In this document: positions 1-8,161 of the stretch, piece by piece
Layout of the letters: the number at the start of each line of letters is the position of its first letter
Numbering within the stretch: the stretch's first letter is position 1
Source of the DNA: Prevotella sp.
GTDB taxonomy: Bacteria > Bacteroidota > Bacteroidia > Bacteroidales > Bacteroidaceae
Reading direction: 5' to 3'
Assembly (NCBI GenBank): GCA_022781445.1
Contig: JALETQ010000048.1
Location: 1 to 34,790 of the forward strand
Length of the DNA stretch: 34,790 nucleotides
Notes under the pieces: model-generated
The model's input: the letters and a program-made list of their open reading frames with translations, nothing else
Told to the model about the DNA's origin: nothing
Databases searched by the model: none
Translations under genes and position numbers: made by a program

Positions 1-213
1 AATGACATCAGAGCCAAACTTGACGACACGGCTGACACATGGATAGGAGCTTGCTTCTTCGCCAAAAACGTAATGAAGTTCCTAAGGGGGCTTCTTTGTC
101 TCATTTTCGCAAAATGGGGCTTGAAGGCTCTCAAAAACAAACTAAGCGACACCCTCGGTAATCCCGTGGAAGTTTTAACCTCTTCACGAGGTAGCACCGT
201 CAGAATAACTTAG
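1..213 (+). CDS. C-terminal fragment of an unidentified protein (5' end outside window)
   Basis: Frame 1 is open from the first base to a TAG at 211-213, giving 70 residues with no start, so this is the end of a gene that begins before the window. The fragment has a hydrophobic stretch (about residues 17-45, containing FLRGLLCLIFAKWGL) and then a short basic and polar tail. Hydrophobic or basic C-terminal ends like this occur in some Bacteroidetes DDE transposases, and the AT-rich, gene-poor surroundings fit a mobile-element edge. I cannot recognise a specific family and see no terminal inverted repeat, so the transposase idea is only a guess. It could equally be a small membrane-associated protein. 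Confidence 0.4.
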   Translation, partial: NDIRAKLDDTADTWIGACFFAKNVMKFLRGLLCLIFAKWGLKALKNKLSDTLGNPVEVLTSSRGSTVRIT

Positions 214-569
214 TAAACCCTAATTCACTCGTAAAGGCACCCTTCGTCAAGGCGGAATTTACCTGCTCCTATGCTGAAAGTCTGCAAGGAAGTTGTATTG
301 CTGTATAGTTACCTTCCGTATTCTCTATGTTATTTTTTGCAAAAGTGTACAGCATTCGAAAGAAAAAAATCATTTTTTTGTTGTTTTATCCAAACATTGT
401 CATAGTATTTACATGAAAATCAAGAAAGAAAGTAATTTGTTAAGGAAAATTGCTGTGGAATGATTACGACCGATTCTGATTGATGTTTTGTAAAAATGAA
501 AAATAAGCGATGTGTATAATAAAAACATTTTCCTGTCGTTCATCAAATAAAGTAATTCAGAAAAAGCCT
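214..569. other. Intergenic stretch, no gene seen
   Basis: About 355 bases, AT-rich, between the partial ORF and the small ORF before rpe. A weak GGAAG/CTTCC pairing is visible around 290-330 and there is a T-rich run near 370-390. I see no convincing promoter, RNA gene or coding frame. Confidence 0.4.
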
Positions 570-692
570 ATGAAACATTCTACACCTAACGAAAATCCTT
601 CGCAAAAGACCTTGAATTTCATCAAGCAACTCGCTTATACATATAGAGTCGTAAATATAAAAGGGAGAAATGAAACCTTTTGTCTCAATTAA
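570..692 (+). CDS. Small hypothetical protein (40 aa) upstream of rpe
   Basis: ATG at 570 opens a 40-codon frame ending 12 nt before the rpe start. The frame extends to an ATG at 510, but the residues from 570 on (beginning MKHSTPNENPSQKTLNFIKQ) look like a more normal start and contain a plausible amphipathic helix (QKTLNFIKQLAYTYRVV). The spacing and orientation suggest co-transcription with rpe. No Shine-Dalgarno is present, as usual in Bacteroidetes. No function is assigned; it could be a small protein, a leader peptide, or chance. Confidence 0.35.
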   Translation: MKHSTPNENPSQKTLNFIKQLAYTYRVVNIKGRNETFCLN

Positions 693-704
693 ATTCCCAT
701 CAAG

Positions 705-1373
705 ATGAGTACGATAATTTCACCTTCCCTGCTGTCTGCCAATTTCGCAGACTTGGAAGCAGACATTGATATGATCAACCGGAGTGAAGCCGATTGGTTG
801 CACTTGGATGTCATGGACGGCATCTTTGTACCCAACATCTCGTTTGGCTTCCCCGTTATGGAGGCTGTCTCAAAAATTTGCCAGAAACCATTGGATGTGC
901 ATTTCATGATTGTTCATCCCGAGCGATACATCGCTCAGACGGCCAAATTGGGTGCCATGATGATGAATGTTCATTACGAAGCATGCACACACCTGCACAG
1001 AACCGTGCAAGAAATTCACCAAGCCGGAATGAAAGCAGGCGTAACCATCAATCCGGCGACACCGGTGTCATTATTGGAAGACATCATCGGTGAAGTCGAA
1101 ATGGTGCTGCTCATGAGTGTCAATCCTGGATTTGGCGGACAAACCTTTATTGAAAACACCATCAACAAAGTAAAACGATTACGGAAGATGATTGATGATG
1201 CTTCACTTCAAACTATCATTCAGGTAGATGGCGGTGTCATTGAAGACACCGCCAAGCGTCTGGTCGATGCCGGTGCCGATTCGCTCGTCAGCGGAAGCTA
1301 CATATTCAATTCTGCAAACCCACTTGAAACAATCGCCGGACTGAAAAGAGGATTTAATCCGGATGGAAAATGA
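705..1373 (+). CDS. rpe: Ribulose-phosphate 3-epimerase
   Basis: Cytoplasmic enzyme that interconverts D-ribulose 5-phosphate and D-xylulose 5-phosphate in the pentose phosphate pathway. The 222-residue protein has the full family length. It starts MSTIISPSLLSANF, the typical N-terminus. The metal/active-site segment WLHLDVMDGIFVPN (residues 31-44) supplies H33, D35 and D38, followed by VHFMIVHP (H66), the phosphate-binding loop VNPGFGGQ, and VDGGV near residue 175, whose Asp is the second catalytic acid. All expected motifs are intact. The start ATG at 705 is the only one giving the conserved N-terminus. It stands alone on the plus strand apart from the small ORF just upstream, and is followed by 1.16 kb without a convincing gene. 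Confidence 0.97.
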   Translation: MSTIISPSLLSANFADLEADIDMINRSEADWLHLDVMDGIFVPNISFGFPVMEAVSKICQKPLDVHFMIVHPERYIAQTAKLGAMMMNVHYEACTHLHRTVQEIHQAGMKAGVTINPATPVSLLEDIIGEVEMVLLMSVNPGFGGQTFIENTINKVKRLRKMIDDASLQTIIQVDGGVIEDTAKRLVDAGADSLVSGSYIFNSANPLETIAGLKRGFNPDGK

Positions 1374-2351
1374 AAGATTAACCGAAACAGGAATATAGAC
1401 ATTCCTTTTCATCTTGTTCATTGAATTGATAACTTTGAATCGGTCATCAGACCGTTTATCGTTCATAACACTTTTCTCTCGGTTTCGTCGATTGTCGGAA
1501 GGATTGTCTGTAAGCATGTTTTGCCGTTCACCGCTATGCCTTCAACAAGCCGACACCCCATCCTCTACAAACAAACTGATAATGACAGATTTGGGATAAA
1601 AGCGATAACGATGCAAGCCACAATTCCAGAGATTTGTGTCGTTATCGTTTTATCAAAGAACTCAACTGAGCCATAAACAAGTCTGTGTTCACCACACTAC
1701 ATCTGATTTTGAGTTTTCTGCCGAGAATTTCTGAGGAAATATGCAACTGAAGTACGGTTTGACCTCAGTCACTGTAGCACAAGCCAATTTCAAACTGGGG
1801 GCTTTGTATACGAGGAATATAATCATTAACAACCATCATCTCTGACAAATTTTGCTGTTCAATTTATGATTTCTGCACGAAACAACCAACATGTATTTCC
1901 GAATGATAATGGATTATACTTCTGAGAATCAAATAGTCTTGAATAGTTGGGGCATACATTCAAGACAGGAATTCCACAAAATATCATCTTCCGGAACAGA
2001 TGAATGGTGTTTGTAAAACTTGACCCGTTCAAGACGGACAAAAGACGATCGTCCAATTTTCAAGAGATAGAGCATCTGTTTGACAGGTTCATGTAATTTG
2101 CTTGTAATCAACATGTTGCCAAAACGTCTACGTTTGTTGGGCAAAAGGACATGTTTTACATGGCAAAAGGGTACGAATTGATGCTCAAAAGCTGTCCTTC
2201 TGAAAATCGGATAAAGAGAACTGCTAAAATGATTGCTCAAAATCGGAAGGAAACAGTATGCCATGATTGATACCGAAAGTTTGTCTTTATCCCTTATCCT
2301 TCGAAGACAAATCCTTCGGTTTGCTTGTCGGAGACAAAAATAATCGCCATC
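1374..2351. other. Long gene-poor stretch after rpe
   Basis: Nearly 1 kb with base composition more AT-rich than the rest of the window. Apart from the hairpin at 1595-1654 and the doubtful minus-strand ORF, no supported gene, tRNA or repeat is visible. Confidence 0.4.
1595..1654. terminator. Long imperfect hairpin downstream of rpe
   Basis: Left arm 1595-1611 pairs with right arm 1639-1654 over 16 base pairs with one bulged G. Inside the loop a second short stem CACAA/TTGTG is possible. There is no T-run after it on the plus strand. It could stop transcription coming from rpe, whose stop codon is 222 nt upstream, or be the remnant of a small palindromic element. The pairing is visible in the sequence; the function is inferred. 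Confidence 0.4.
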
Positions 2352-2420
2352 TTTGAATAGCTTTCCAACTAATCTTTTTATATTTGCATCCCAATATTTG
2401 ACAGTAAAGACATCGGACAT
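1929..2420 (-). pseudogene. Doubtful ORF or degraded gene, 163 aa, unidentified
   Basis: An open frame of 163 codons lies on the minus strand in the otherwise empty region between rpe and the cupin gene. The product is rich in Cys, Phe, His and Arg and has no family I recognise with confidence. The segment MAYCFLPILSNHF faintly resembles the active-site region of Y1 (REP-associated) transposases, whose usual form is YCxMPNHFH, but the His-hydrophobic-His core is not intact. A good plus-strand TATATTTG promoter element at 2379-2386 falls inside it, which argues against a working gene. Best read as decayed or chance sequence. Confidence 0.2.
2352..2386 (+). promoter_or_regulatory. Candidate promoter for the cupin gene
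   Basis: TATATTTG at 2379-2386 is a perfect match to the Bacteroidetes -7 consensus TAnnTTTG. A TTTG at 2352-2355 lies 23 bp upstream, slightly more than the usual 19-21 bp. Transcription would start near 2393 and leave a leader of about 140 nt before the cupin ATG at 2533. Confidence 0.45.
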
Positions 2421-2532
2421 CTGTAAAAAACAGCAAGTGACCGTTTCATGTGAGATGCTTTCGCATCATTGACCGGACAGGAACCTCATACAAAATCAAT
2501 TATCCAACACATATACCAAACAAGATTGGACT

Positions 2533-2862
2533 ATGAATATCGACTTCAAGAACATCGAAGAAAATCTTATTGAGAAATTTAAGGGCGGTGAAGGCACCAT
2601 GACTTCGCGCAGTATGACCGACAAACATAACAAAATCATGATGAACAAACTGAAGCCCGGTGCAAGCATAGGTTACCACAGTCATGACACCAATTCGGAA
2701 GTGATGTATTTCTTCAGCGGCAAAGGTCATGTAGATTACGACGGGACACGCGAAGAAATCTTGCCGGGCATCGTGCATTATTGCCCCAAGGGTCATTCTC
2801 ATGCCTTGTATAATGACGGTAATGAAGACTTGGTATTCTTTGCCACCGTGGGGGAACATTGA
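2533..2862 (+). CDS. Small single-domain cupin protein
   Basis: A 109-residue beta-barrel protein of the cupin_2 type, probably cytoplasmic. Cupin motif 1 is present as GYHSHDTNSEVMYFFSGKG (residues 47-65), giving metal ligands H49, H51 and E56. Motif 2, GIVHYCPKGHSHALYN (about 79-94), supplies H90. All four metal-binding positions are therefore kept, so a metal-dependent role in sugar, small-molecule binding or isomerisation is likely, but the substrate cannot be told from sequence. It is a lone gene with its own candidate promoter at 2352-2386 and a hairpin about 105 nt after its stop. The start at 2533 is the first in-frame ATG. Confidence 0.85.
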   Translation: MNIDFKNIEENLIEKFKGGEGTMTSRSMTDKHNKIMMNKLKPGASIGYHSHDTNSEVMYFFSGKGHVDYDGTREEILPGIVHYCPKGHSHALYNDGNEDLVFFATVGEH

Positions 2863-2967
2863 GAAAACGGCTCTAACAACACATCCTCAACATGGCTGTT
2901 TAACATCTTCTTTCAGCAAGCCATGCCATTCCGGAGAGATTCGTTCTTGCGAGACAATCGCATGACA

Positions 2968-2986
2968 CCTGTCTCACAGGCTTTTT
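2968..2986 (+). terminator. Short hairpin plus T-run after the cupin gene
   Basis: CCTGT (2968-2972) pairs with ACAGG (2976-2980) around CTC and is followed by CTTTTTAT. A competing pairing, GAGACA (2951-2956) with TGTCTC (2970-2975), overlaps it. A weak rho-independent terminator is the simplest reading. Confidence 0.4.
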
Positions 2987-3225
2987 ATCCCAAATCGATT
3001 GTCAGATTCCGAGGAAGTTTCGCCCGCATGACAGCTTCTTGTCTAATGGCTTGTTTTGACACAACTCCCTACACCTGCAACAAACCGATGCCCAATCCGT
3101 TCGGCCATCGAACAAACCGCCTCGAACTCTGACAGGCGATTTGGCTTGGAAAATCATGTATATGAAACAAATACACCCCGACTCACCTATCCGAAACCGA
3201 GCATATTTATCTATAATACTGGGCA

Positions 3226-3263
3226 ATAACCGTCAATTACGATACAGATAATTGACGGTTTAT
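3226..3263. repeat. Perfect 12-bp inverted repeat in an intergenic region
   Basis: AACCGTCAATTA (3228-3239) and TAATTGACGGTT (3249-3260) are exact reverse complements around a 9-nt loop, and pairing extends further with one bulge. No T-run follows on either strand. It may be a terminator, an RNA-processing hairpin or a protein-binding dyad. No coding frame covers it convincingly. The rest of 2863-3546 shows no supported gene. Confidence 0.5.
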
Positions 3264-3546
3264 GGCAGGAAAGCCTATTGAACAAAGAGAATGTCGAACT
3301 TTGGAGCCGGACAATCGACTTGTGGGTTATCAATCACTGAAAAGAATTAGTTTTATCGTTGGAAAAAAGTGACAAGAATGATACAAGTCTGATTGCTCAA
3401 TATATCATCCATAATTGCATATTGATTTTACTTTCGATTGGCCTTCACCTATCATATTATTCTTCATCCGCCAATCATTTTTCCGAACATCATCTCTATA
3501 TGGGAGTTTCATTTTATCGTTTACTACCATAATGGCAAAGGTTTAT

Positions 3547-3578
3547 TTTGCTCATTCGGATGATTTGTTCTATCTTTG
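3547..3578 (+). promoter_or_regulatory. Bacteroidetes housekeeping promoter for the ftsE-lysC run
   Basis: TTTG at 3547-3550 and TATCTTTG at 3571-3578 are separated by exactly 20 bp, a near-ideal match to the Bacteroidetes promoter (TTTG, 19-21 bp, TAnnTTTG). Transcription should begin near 3585, about 180 nt before the ftsE ATG. Confidence 0.8.
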
Positions 3579-3581
3579 CAG

Positions 3582-3762
3582 AAGATAGGCTGCCACCACA
3601 GGCTTACAGGCCGGCCCGGATCGGGTCGGAGTATGTATCCCGAATCAGGCACGACAATACAGATTTAAGTAAGCAACAGAACTTTCCCGCATGGTTTAAT
3701 TGTCATGGAACGAATACCATAACAAAAGGAAGAGCCAATGACATAACAAGAAAAAGAATAAA
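3582..3762 (+). promoter_or_regulatory. Structured 5' leader before ftsE
   Basis: The roughly 180-nt leader predicted from the promoter contains two mutually exclusive stems. Stem A pairs GGCCCG (3613-3618) with CGGGTC (3622-3627). Stem B pairs GATCGGG (3619-3625) with CCCGAATC (3639-3646), with one bulge. No known riboswitch class is recognised and no T-run follows directly. A regulatory role is inference only. Confidence 0.3.
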
Positions 3763-4461
3763 ATGCTCATAGATTATAATAAGGTAAGTATATCACACGA
3801 TGATATTTGTGTGTTGAAAGATATAGATTTTCAGGTAGATGGAGGACAGATGGTTTATATCATCGGAAAAGTCGGATCGGGAAAAAGTTCATTGCTCAAG
3901 ACCATCTATGGTGAACTGGACATTGAAGCATGCGAATCTGCCACCGTCTTGGGCAGGAACATGGTTTCGCTGAAACGAAAAGAGATACCAGCACTGCGCA
4001 AGGAAATGGGCATCGTGTTTCAAGATTTTCAATTGCTTCACGACCGAAGCGTACGCGACAACATGTCTTTCGTCTTGAAAGCGACCGGATGGAAAGGAAA
4101 AAAGAAAATCAATGACCGCATAGATGAAGTTCTTACGCTCGTCGAACTTGATGACAAAGCCGAAAAGATGCCGCACGAGCTTTCAGGTGGCGAACAACAA
4201 AGGGCAGTCATCGCACGTGCCTTACTCAACAACCCCACCATGATTCTGGCAGACGAACCCACAGGAAACCTGGATCAAGAAACCGCCAGATTCATCTTTG
4301 CCCTCTTCCTTCGACTCAGCAAGGAAGGTACCACGGTGGTGGCAACAACCCACAATGTGGGAATGACAGAAGAATACCCGGGGCTGATTTTCAAGTGTGA
4401 AAACAAGAAAATCTTCAGAATAGAGAAAGCCGATCCACAACAAGAAACACCGAAAAATTAG
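3763..4461 (+). CDS. ftsE: FtsE-like ABC ATP-binding protein
   Basis: A 232-residue stand-alone ABC ATPase. Walker A is GKVGSGKSS (35-43), the Q-loop region is GIVFQDFQLL (around 83-92), the signature is LSGGEQQR (140-147) and Walker B with catalytic Glu is MILADEPTGNLD (160-171). The set IVFQDFQLL / RSVRDN / LSGGEQQR / ADEPTGNLD is typical of FtsE, which works with the membrane protein FtsX at the division site to activate peptidoglycan hydrolases. No FtsX-like gene is nearby, so a LolD/MacB-type partner cannot be excluded. It leads a plus-strand run with lysC starting 6 nt after its stop. The promoter at 3547-3578 and long leader lie upstream. Confidence 0.85.
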   Translation: MLIDYNKVSISHDDICVLKDIDFQVDGGQMVYIIGKVGSGKSSLLKTIYGELDIEACESATVLGRNMVSLKRKEIPALRKEMGIVFQDFQLLHDRSVRDNMSFVLKATGWKGKKKINDRIDEVLTLVELDDKAEKMPHELSGGEQQRAVIARALLNNPTMILADEPTGNLDQETARFIFALFLRLSKEGTTVVATTHNVGMTEEYPGLIFKCENKKIFRIEKADPQQETPKN

Positions 4462-4467
4462 TTGACG

Positions 4468-5808
4468 ATGATAGTAATGAAATTTGGTGGCACATCGGTA
4501 GGCTCTGCCGAGCGTATCAAGCATGTGGCCACATTGGTCAGAAAATCCACACAACCCGTATTGGTGGTTCTCTCAGCCATGTCGGGAACAACAAATACCC
4601 TTGTAGAAATTGCCGAAAACTTCTATAAGAAGGATCGACGTAAAGCCCTTTCCCTCATCGACGGTTTGCAATGCAAGTACAACGCAGTCATCAAAGAGTT
4701 ATATGACACGGAAGAATGGCAAGCCAGAACAAATTCACTGGCATCGGAAATATTCGACCATCTCCGATCGTTCGAATCGTCGCTTTTCACATCTTTCGAA
4801 GAAAAGGATGTGATAGCGCAAGGCGAAATACTGAGTACCAACATGATGAACAATTACCTGCACGAACAAGGAGTGGATGTGTCATTGTTGTCGGCACTCG
4901 ATTTCGTCAAGACTGACAAGAACGGTGAACCCGACATGGTTTATATCACAGAGCGGTTGAATGCCCGCATCGGCCGTAAGAAAACTCACGATATATATAT
5001 CACACAAGGCTTTATCTGTCGCAATGCCTTTGGTGAAATCGACAATCTGTTGAGAGGCGGCAGCGACTATACGGCTTCTTTGCTGGGTGTTGCGCTACAG
5101 GCAGACGAAATCCAGATATGGACCGACATCGACGGTATGCACAACAACGATCCCCGCATCGTAGACAACACCCGTCCCATTCGCCAGCTTTACTTCGACG
5201 AAGCTGCCGAACTTGCTTATTTCGGTGCCAAAATACTACATCCCATCTGCATCCGCCCTGCCAAGAAAGCCAATATCCCGGTACGTCTGCTCAACACGAT
5301 GGAACCCGAAGCCGAAGGGACTTTGGTAAACGGAACCTTCGAAAGGGGGAAAATAAAAGCCATCGCTGCCAAGGATAATGTCTTTGTGTTGAAAATCAAA
5401 GGGTCGGGACGACTGATGGCTTCGGGCTATCTGAAGAAAGTGTTTGAAGTGTTTGAAAGCTATCAAACTGCCATTGACATGATCAGTACGTCAGAGGTGA
5501 GTGTGTCGGTGAGTTTCGACCGGGCTACTTATCTCAACGAAATCGTCGGGGAACTGAAGAATTACGGTGAGGTGTCGCTCGACGATCACATGTGTATCAT
5601 CTGTGTAGTGGGCGACCTTGAATGGATCAATCTCGGTTTCGAGGCGGCAGCTACCGAGGCACTGAAAGACATTCCGCTCCGCATGATTTCGTATGGCGGT
5701 TCGAATTTCAACATCTCTTATCTCATTCAAGAGACCGACAAGAAAAGAGCTTTGCAACAACTGAGCCAAGCACTCTTCAACACTTCCTCCACCGGAGTAT
5801 GCGAATAA
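4468..5808 (+). CDS. lysC: Aspartate kinase (monofunctional, two ACT domains)
   Basis: Phosphorylates L-aspartate with ATP, the first step towards lysine/diaminopimelate, threonine and methionine. From the ATG at 4468 the protein has 446 residues and starts MIVMKFGGTSVGS, which carries the KFGGTS nucleotide/aspartate motif. LLRGGSDYTASLLG and WTDIDGMHNNDPR are the other kinase motifs. The C-terminal part (about 300-446) has the length and VSVSF/MISYGGSNFN features of tandem ACT domains, so feedback regulation by an amino acid is expected. A TTG at 4462 is in frame, but ATG 4468 gives the normal N-terminus. It is not fused to homoserine dehydrogenase. It lies 6 nt after ftsE and 47 nt before the GT2-like gene. 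Confidence 0.95.
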   Translation: MIVMKFGGTSVGSAERIKHVATLVRKSTQPVLVVLSAMSGTTNTLVEIAENFYKKDRRKALSLIDGLQCKYNAVIKELYDTEEWQARTNSLASEIFDHLRSFESSLFTSFEEKDVIAQGEILSTNMMNNYLHEQGVDVSLLSALDFVKTDKNGEPDMVYITERLNARIGRKKTHDIYITQGFICRNAFGEIDNLLRGGSDYTASLLGVALQADEIQIWTDIDGMHNNDPRIVDNTRPIRQLYFDEAAELAYFGAKILHPICIRPAKKANIPVRLLNTMEPEAEGTLVNGTFERGKIKAIAAKDNVFVLKIKGSGRLMASGYLKKVFEVFESYQTAIDMISTSEVSVSVSFDRATYLNEIVGELKNYGEVSLDDHMCIICVVGDLEWINLGFEAAATEALKDIPLRMISYGGSNFNISYLIQETDKKRALQQLSQALFNTSSTGVCE

Positions 5809-5855
5809 CTGTCGGAAAAGACTGATCCGGACATAAAATTATATCGGTATTCATC

Positions 5856-6989
5856 ATGATTTCAATCGAAATTACCTATATCATATGCGGTATATTGCTG
5901 GTGTTGTCAATGGTAACGCCTTTGTTCAATGTGTTCTTCCGGAAAATCACACCTACACCCTCAAACATCGATGAGCGCGACCTCCCTCCGGTATCGGTGG
6001 TCATGGTCGTCGAAGATGCCGACACCCTCGAACGTAATCTGCCCGTATATTTACAACAGGAGTATGCCCCCGGTGTAGAGTATATCGTGGTTTTCAAAGA
6101 GGGCGACAAAGATACTTCTGACGTGCTGAAACGTTTCGCCTCTCACGAAAATGTGCGAAAGACGTTCGTTCCCGACTCTTCTCGCTACATGAGCGACAAG
6201 AAGTTGGCGGTGACGCTGGGTGTCAAGGCTGCCCGGACGGAATGGATTGTGCTGGTGGAACCAGCCTCCCTGCCCACCGGAAACGATTGGCTCGAACGGC
6301 TGGCATCGCACTTTACTTCCGAAACAAATCTTGTGATGGGATACACGAAGATCAAGGATGCCACCGATTTCATGAACTTCTGCCATCATCATACGGCAAG
6401 TTATCTCATCCGTCATGCCCTCAAGGGAACCGCTTTCCGTACAAACATGCACGAGCTCGCTTTCCGTAAAGACGAATTTATCCGAGAGGACGGATACCGT
6501 GGTAATCTGAAATACATTCGTGGCGAATATGACTTCCTTGTCAACAAGTTTGCCAAGAAAAACCAAACGGCAGTATTCTTCGACCAAGAAGCCTATATCG
6601 AGGAGGATTTCTCTTCAGACCAAACGTGGCAAAGATGCCGTCTTTTCTACCAATCGACACGCGAACATCTCCAAAGGAGGGTCGTTCACCGATTGGTAAC
6701 GGGATGGGACATGGCATGGATGCTGATTGATTATATCGCCATCGTGGCCGCAGCATCTGTCGGTGTCATAACCCGTAACACGGTGTTGGGCGTCGCTGCA
6801 GCCGTGGCTTTCATGCTCACATACATATTGAGAGCCGTCATCGCACATCGTTCCTTCAGACAATTCGGATATGATATGCCGGTTTGGAAGCTGCCTTTGC
6901 TCGAAATCGGCATGATTTTCGTCCGTTTGCTCGACAACATCAGGTATCGGAGAGCCGACAAATACGACTTCATCACCCACAAATTATGA
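5856..6989 (+). CDS. GT2-like membrane protein with altered catalytic motifs
   Basis: A 377-residue protein laid out like Bacteroidetes membrane GT2 glycosyltransferases: an N-terminal membrane segment (about 6-28), a GT-A type domain (45-260) starting PPVSVVMVVEDADTLERNLP, and two or three C-terminal membrane segments (about 288-330 and 343-360). The usual DxD (typically TDADC) is replaced by EPAS at residues 135-138, the early VVDD-type acid pair by VVFKEGD, and the GED motif by GEYD (223-226). Normal sugar-nucleotide/metal chemistry is therefore doubtful. It may be a non-catalytic partner or use different residues. Its stop overlaps the next start (ATGA), so the two are probably translated together. 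Confidence 0.75.
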   Translation: MISIEITYIICGILLVLSMVTPLFNVFFRKITPTPSNIDERDLPPVSVVMVVEDADTLERNLPVYLQQEYAPGVEYIVVFKEGDKDTSDVLKRFASHENVRKTFVPDSSRYMSDKKLAVTLGVKAARTEWIVLVEPASLPTGNDWLERLASHFTSETNLVMGYTKIKDATDFMNFCHHHTASYLIRHALKGTAFRTNMHELAFRKDEFIREDGYRGNLKYIRGEYDFLVNKFAKKNQTAVFFDQEAYIEEDFSSDQTWQRCRLFYQSTREHLQRRVVHRLVTGWDMAWMLIDYIAIVAAASVGVITRNTVLGVAAAVAFMLTYILRAVIAHRSFRQFGYDMPVWKLPLLEIGMIFVRLLDNIRYRRADKYDFITHKL

Positions 6990-8125
6990 AAACATTGCAC
7001 TTCATCCCCAACTATCTGACCGATATCGGCATCACGCTTGATGCCGAAAAGACGGTCATGGTGTTAGCCGAGCGGATGGAAGTGCATGTCGTTTCGTTCA
7101 AGAAGTTGCCGACGACAGACGGCAATCCCCATATCAAGGTTCACCTCATCGGATTCAAGTCTTCCATCGTCGAGACACTGAACGTGAGAGACCACTACCT
7201 GCAGATACTATATGATGTCATGCCCGATGTCGTCCATGTGCACGGATGTTGGAATTATCTGGGGGCAAAAGTGATGAAATGGTCTGCCCAAAGAGGGTTC
7301 ATCACAGCCATGACCCCCTATGACATGCTCCACGCTTATCGTTTCTCGCCCGATTATCTCAAAACGCGTTGGTGGTCTTCATGGTTCTTCCAACGAGCAA
7401 TGAACAAGCGGGCTGACATGATCTTTGCCGGTTCGGAGAAGGAAGCCGGCGACATCGGCAAGCTGACGAAACATCCGTGCATCGTTACTTTTCCACACCT
7501 CACTAAAGATCAATGGCTCGATGAGATGGAAAAAAGATACACATCCATCCGTAACAGCCGTATCAGAGTGAACCTTTCACGCCGAGAAGGCAAAATCATC
7601 AGTACGTTGCTCCATGCCGCCACGGCTGGCAACCAATGCAGAATCAACGACACCGGTCACCGATTGATTGCCAATATAACCGCTGACCAATGGCGGAACA
7701 TTTTGTTGTATGCCAAAGAAGAATACATCGTTACCTTGCTTCTGAAAGGAAAAGACCAACTGAATGCAGATCTTCCGCCGGTCAACGAACATTCGTTGTC
7801 GTCATTCAAACCACTCCATCCCAAGAGTTCGAGCGGTTTGGAAAGTAAAGACGGACTCTTGTCCATGCTATCCGATGCCCGACAGCGTGTCAGAACAGGC
7901 AAGTTCAGCCTTTACAATCTGTCAGAATTGTACCGGTTTTTCCTGACGCTCGATACCGACGAGGATGCCCTGACAGAACAACTGAAGAAGAAGAATCTCC
8001 TGAAATTCACGGCAAGGATGGAACAGATTATGCGTGAAACCCTAGCACTGACCGAAGGATTCATGCCCGTCGAACCCATCGACGACCGAAAGACGGAACA
8101 CATGCGCAAGCAGATCATATCCTGA
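6986..8125 (+). CDS. GT4-like protein with a non-canonical C-terminal half
   Basis: The ATG at 6986 overlaps the preceding stop by 4 nt and gives 379 residues. The N-terminal 170 residues read as a GT-B N-domain: MKTLHFIPNY, VMVLAERMEVHVVSF, DVVHVHGCWN (81-90) and ADMIFAGSEKEA (143-154) are the places expected in GT4 enzymes. The C-terminal half is not recognisable as the GT4 nucleotide-sugar domain: no EX7E motif or glycine-rich GxGP turn is visible, and the region is helical and charged instead. A role in surface polysaccharide assembly together with the GT2-like neighbour is likely from context, but catalytic activity is uncertain. fbp follows after 36 nt. Confidence 0.65.
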   Translation: MKTLHFIPNYLTDIGITLDAEKTVMVLAERMEVHVVSFKKLPTTDGNPHIKVHLIGFKSSIVETLNVRDHYLQILYDVMPDVVHVHGCWNYLGAKVMKWSAQRGFITAMTPYDMLHAYRFSPDYLKTRWWSSWFFQRAMNKRADMIFAGSEKEAGDIGKLTKHPCIVTFPHLTKDQWLDEMEKRYTSIRNSRIRVNLSRREGKIISTLLHAATAGNQCRINDTGHRLIANITADQWRNILLYAKEEYIVTLLLKGKDQLNADLPPVNEHSLSSFKPLHPKSSSGLESKDGLLSMLSDARQRVRTGKFSLYNLSELYRFFLTLDTDEDALTEQLKKKNLLKFTARMEQIMRETLALTEGFMPVEPIDDRKTEHMRKQIIS

Positions 8126-8157
8126 CTATTAACAACATATTCTATTAACCTATTAAA
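8126..8157 (+). repeat. Short AT-rich direct repeats just before fbp
   Basis: CTATTAAC occurs at 8126-8133 and 8142-8149, followed directly by CTATTAAA at 8150-8157, ending 4 nt before the fbp ATG. They may only reflect the A/T-rich unstructured leaders favoured for translation in Bacteroidetes. Confidence 0.3.
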
Positions 8158-8161
8158 CCAC

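Noticed and set aside
1929..2420. Intact Y1 (REP-associated) transposase
   Set aside because: Only a faint resemblance around MAYCFLPILSNHF; the histidine motif is not intact and a plus-strand promoter element lies inside.
3582..3762. Lysine riboswitch in the ftsE-lysC leader
   Set aside because: Leader of about 180 nt is the right size, but the conserved core sequences of that class are not visible.
4462..4467. TTG start for lysC
   Set aside because: The ATG at 4468 gives the standard N-terminus, and TTG starts are uncommon in this group.
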